Shown here piece by piece: positions 61,297-64,000 of a stretch of DNA of 64,000 bases (position 1 is the stretch's first letter; each line of letters starts with the position of its first letter). The DNA lies in assembly GCF_003269035.1 (NCBI RefSeq), contig NZ_QLTK01000025.1:1-64000 (forward strand), given 5' to 3'. Made by a program: the position numbers and the translations under genes. The stretch comes from Paraburkholderia bryophila. GTDB taxonomy: Bacteria > Pseudomonadota > Gammaproteobacteria > Burkholderiales > Burkholderiaceae. The notes under the pieces were generated by a model that was given only the letters and a program-made list of their open reading frames with translations, was not told where the DNA came from and did no database searches.

Positions 61297-61752
61297 ATGA
61301 CAACCCTGAATATCAACGGCGAAACGCATACCGTCGACGCCCCACCCGACATGCCCCTGTTGTGGGTCCTGCGCGACCTTGTCGGCTTGACCGGCACCAA
61401 GTTCGGTTGCGGCATCGCGCAATGCGGCGCGTGCACCGTGCACCTCGACGGTGTTGCGGTGCGCTCGTGCGTGTTGCCGGCCGCAGCGGTGGGCGATCGC
61501 AAGATCACCACCATCGAAGCGGTCGGCGGCACGCCCGCCGGCCAGAAAGTGCAGCAGGCCTGGCGGCAACTGGACGTGGTGCAGTGCGGCTACTGTCAGT
61601 CCGGGCAGGTCATGTCGGCGGCTTCGCTGCTGACCAGCAACCCGAACCCCAGCGACGCGGATATCGACGCCGCCATGGCCGGCAACATCTGCCGCTGTGG
61701 GACGTACAACCGCATCCGCGCGGCGATCAAGCAAGCCGCAAAGGGAGCCTGA
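61297..61752 (+). CDS. IorA-like 2Fe-2S subunit of XDH-family complex 2
   Basis: 151 residues, the usual compact form. The first [2Fe-2S] site is GTKFGCGIAQCGACTVHLDG with Cys in RSCVLP. The second is VVQCGYCQSGQVM with NICRCGTYNRI. It passes electrons from the molybdenum subunit encoded 1 bp downstream. The family is that of isoquinoline 1-oxidoreductase alpha and related aldehyde dehydrogenases. No cytochrome gene is seen in the rest of the window, so the final acceptor may be encoded beyond its edge or be shared with complex 1. Confidence 0.92.
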   Translation: MTTLNINGETHTVDAPPDMPLLWVLRDLVGLTGTKFGCGIAQCGACTVHLDGVAVRSCVLPAAAVGDRKITTIEAVGGTPAGQKVQQAWRQLDVVQCGYCQSGQVMSAASLLTSNPNPSDADIDAAMAGNICRCGTYNRIRAAIKQAAKGA

Positions 61753-61753
61753 C

Positions 61754-63997
61754 ATGTCCCAGGGATTACTCGACGCAGGCAACGGCGCACGGCCGTCCGT
61801 CACGAAGGCGGGGCGCGTGTCGCGCCGCACGTTTCTGAAATTCGGTGTGACGGTCGGCGCGGCGGCCGGTGGCGGTCTGCTGCTCGGCTTCAGTCTGCCG
61901 GCGGCCAGCCAGGATCAGAAGGCCGGTAAATCGGTGATTGGCGGCGATGGAGTCGAGACGCCGCAAGGTGGCGTGTTCGCGCCGAACGCGTTCATTCAGA
62001 TCGACACGGCGGGCAAGGTCACGCTGGTGATTCCCAAGGTCGAGATGGGCCAGGGCGTCTACACGTCGATTCCGATGCTGATCGCCGAAGAGCTCGAAGT
62101 GCCGCTCGATGCGATCACGGTCGATCACGCGCCGCCCAACGAAAAGCTCTTCATGGACCCGCTGCTCGGCGGTCAACTGACCGGCGGTTCGACCTCGATC
62201 CGCTACGCGTGGGAGCCGATGCGCCGTGCCGGCGCCGCCGCGCGCGTGGTGCTGATCCAGGCGGCCGCGCAGCAATGGCAGGTCGATCCGGCGAGCTGCC
62301 ACGCGCAGGCCGGCCAGGTGATCCACGCGGCCAGCCAGCGCAGCCTCGGCTACGGTCAACTGGCCGACGCCGCGGCCAAACTGCCGGCGCCGCAAAACGT
62401 GCCGCTGAAGAGCCCGAAATACTTCAAGCTGATCGGCACCTCGGCCAAACGGCTGGATTCGCCGGAAAAAGTGGATGGCACCGCCATGTTTGGGCTCGAC
62501 GTGCGCGTGCCCGGCATGGTCTACGCGGCGATCGCGAACTGCCCGGTGTTCGGCGGCACGCTGGCGAGCGTCGACGATACCAACGCGAAGAAGATTCCCG
62601 GCGTACGCCAGATCGTCAGGATCGACAACGCGGTCGCGGTGATCGGCGACCACACGTGGGCCGCCAAGCGCGGCGTGCAGGCGCTCGATATCAAATGGAA
62701 CGAAGGCGCGGGCGCGGCGATTTCGATGCAGCAGATCGTCGACGATCTCGCTGCCGCGTCGCAACGCGACGGCGCGGTGGCGCGTAAAGACGGCGACGTC
62801 GGCCAGGCGTTTTCGAATGCGAAGACGCGCGTCGACGCGGTGTATCAGCAGCCGTTCCTGGCGCACGCCACCATGGAGCCGGTCAACTGCACGGTGCACG
62901 TACGCCCCGACGGCTGCGACGTCTGGCTCGGCTCGCAGGTGCCGACGCGGGTCGTGGATGCGGCGGTGGCGGTCACGGGTTTACCGGCCGACAAGATCGT
63001 CGTGCACAACCATCTGATCGGCGGCGGCTTCGGCCGCCGACTCGAGTTCGACATGGTCACGCAGGCGGTGAAAGTGGCTAAACAGGTGTCGTCGCCGGTG
63101 AAGGTGACCTGGACGCGCGAAGAAGACATCCAGCACGACATGTACCGGCCGTACTACTACGACAAGATCTCCGCCGGCCTCGACGCGAACGGCAAGCCGA
63201 TCGCGTGGCAGCACCGGATCGTCGGCTCGTCGGTGATCGCGCGCTTCGCGCCGCCCGCGTTCAAGAACGGCGTCGATCCCGACGCGGTCGAAGTGGCCGC
63301 CGATCTGCCGTACGACCTGCCGAATCAACTGGTCGATTACGTGCGCCAGGAACCGCACGCGGTGCCGACGGCGTTCTGGCGCGGCGTGGGTCCGACGCGC
63401 GGCACCTTCGTGGTGGAGAGTTTCATCGACGAACTCGCGGCGCAGGCCAAAGTGGACCCGGTCAAATATCGCCAGGATCTGCTGGGCAAGACGCCGCGCG
63501 CGCTGAACGTGCTGAACGTCGCGACGCAGTCGGCGGGCTGGGGCAGTGCGTTGCCGAAGGGCCAGGGGCGCGGCGTGTCGGTCATGCATGCGTTCGGCAG
63601 CTTCTTCGCGATCGTCGTCGACGTGGCGGTAGATCAGGGCGAGGTCGCGGTCAAGCGGGTGGTGTGCGCGGTCGATTGCGGCATGGTGGTGAATCCGAAC
63701 ACGATCGAAGCGCAGGTGCAGGGCGGCATCATCTTCGGCATCACGGCGGCGCTGTACAGCGAGATCACGATTAAAGACGGCCGCGTCGAGCAGAACAATT
63801 TCACCGACTACCGGATGCTGCGGATCGACCAGACGCCGCCTATCGAGGTGCATATCGTGAAGAGCGGCGAAGCGCCCGGCGGCATCGGCGAACCCGGCAC
63901 GGCGGCGCTCGCGCCGGCGCTGACCAACGCGATCTACGCGGCCACCGGCAAACGGCTGCGGCATTTGCCGGTCGGCAGCCAACTGCAAACCGCCTAA
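61754..63997 (+). CDS. IorB-like molybdopterin-binding subunit of XDH-family complex 2
   Basis: 747 residues, complete just before the window end. The Tat signal is VSRRTFLKFGVTVGAAAGGG (about 22-42). VEMGQGVYTSIPMLIAEELE (near 98) and HNHLIGGGFGRRLEFD (near 420) are cofactor-binding segments. PGGIGEPGTAAL near 715 has the catalytic Glu in its standard setting, unlike complex 1. Closest group by motif is isoquinoline 1-oxidoreductase beta / periplasmic aldehyde dehydrogenase. AAGGGAG upstream and a 1-bp gap from the 2Fe-2S gene show one operon. Exported folded with its partner. Substrate unknown. Confidence 0.92.
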   Translation: MSQGLLDAGNGARPSVTKAGRVSRRTFLKFGVTVGAAAGGGLLLGFSLPAASQDQKAGKSVIGGDGVETPQGGVFAPNAFIQIDTAGKVTLVIPKVEMGQGVYTSIPMLIAEELEVPLDAITVDHAPPNEKLFMDPLLGGQLTGGSTSIRYAWEPMRRAGAAARVVLIQAAAQQWQVDPASCHAQAGQVIHAASQRSLGYGQLADAAAKLPAPQNVPLKSPKYFKLIGTSAKRLDSPEKVDGTAMFGLDVRVPGMVYAAIANCPVFGGTLASVDDTNAKKIPGVRQIVRIDNAVAVIGDHTWAAKRGVQALDIKWNEGAGAAISMQQIVDDLAAASQRDGAVARKDGDVGQAFSNAKTRVDAVYQQPFLAHATMEPVNCTVHVRPDGCDVWLGSQVPTRVVDAAVAVTGLPADKIVVHNHLIGGGFGRRLEFDMVTQAVKVAKQVSSPVKVTWTREEDIQHDMYRPYYYDKISAGLDANGKPIAWQHRIVGSSVIARFAPPAFKNGVDPDAVEVAADLPYDLPNQLVDYVRQEPHAVPTAFWRGVGPTRGTFVVESFIDELAAQAKVDPVKYRQDLLGKTPRALNVLNVATQSAGWGSALPKGQGRGVSVMHAFGSFFAIVVDVAVDQGEVAVKRVVCAVDCGMVVNPNTIEAQVQGGIIFGITAALYSEITIKDGRVEQNNFTDYRMLRIDQTPPIEVHIVKSGEAPGGIGEPGTAALAPALTNAIYAATGKRLRHLPVGSQLQTA

Positions 63998-64000
63998 CCG

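Overview
The window is GC-rich DNA with the gene content and style of a Burkholderiaceae chromosome, most likely Paraburkholderia. The evidence is a classical Burkholderia-type OmpC-like porin, OpgC, a DUF3331 protein, a LuxI/LuxR pair with an NRPS, several molybdenum enzymes, and a palindromic intergenic element (194-227) of a kind I associate with Paraburkholderia. Species assignment is inference. I saw no rRNA, tRNA, CRISPR array, insertion sequence or phage gene.

Layout. 0-2.8 kb: zinc alcohol dehydrogenase / aldehyde reductase divergent from an AraC_N-type regulator. 2.8-7.2 kb: periplasmic redox module (secreted DUF5666-like protein, cytochrome b561, lipoprotein-type sulfite-oxidase-family molybdoenzyme), divergent from a CusR/HprR-type two-component system, with a CusR-like box between them. 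7.3-7.7 kb: small VOC protein. 7.7-20.5 kb: candidate biosynthetic cluster, with luxR, luxI, a GNAT-fold protein, a 2195-residue NRPS with a single adenylation domain, and a HAD phosphatase reading leftward, and a permuted ATP-grasp ligase plus an MFS exporter reading rightward. 20.5-23.2 kb: PAS-PAS-GGDEF protein and a 2-hydroxyacid dehydrogenase. 23.4-28.1 kb: three-subunit SoeABC-like cytoplasmic molybdoenzyme. 28.2-31.2 kb: XRE-cupin regulator with a histone-H1-like tail, divergent from an M24 aminopeptidase P. 31.2-33.9 kb: second, rearranged copy of the DUF/molybdoenzyme/cytochrome b module. 34.2-41 kb: stress-type region with a variant Nramp transporter, a YghA-like SDR reduced to 54 codons, a pyruvate-oxidase-like ThDP enzyme, YdeP, and a frameshifted catalase-family remnant. 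41-51.6 kb: B12-dependent ribonucleotide reductase, DUF3331, AI-2E family transporter, esterase, OpgC, porin, NudK and a DeoR regulator. 52-64 kb: two xanthine-dehydrogenase-family enzymes (one with a tri-haem cytochrome c), an NlpD-like protein, an Asp-nucleophile alpha/beta hydrolase and two small unknown proteins.

How it fits together. Six molybdenum-cofactor oxidoreductases lie in 64 kb, with no cofactor synthesis or molybdate uptake genes among them. The strongest candidate for an undescribed system is the quorum-sensing NRPS cluster. Its NRPS has C, half-C, A, PCP, E and C domains, no thioesterase and only one adenylation domain, which implies a small D-amino-acid-containing amide released onto an outside amine or carrier. 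The duplicated sulfite-oxidase-type module next to an HprRS-like regulator is the second point of interest. Function is inferred from motifs only; no database search was possible.
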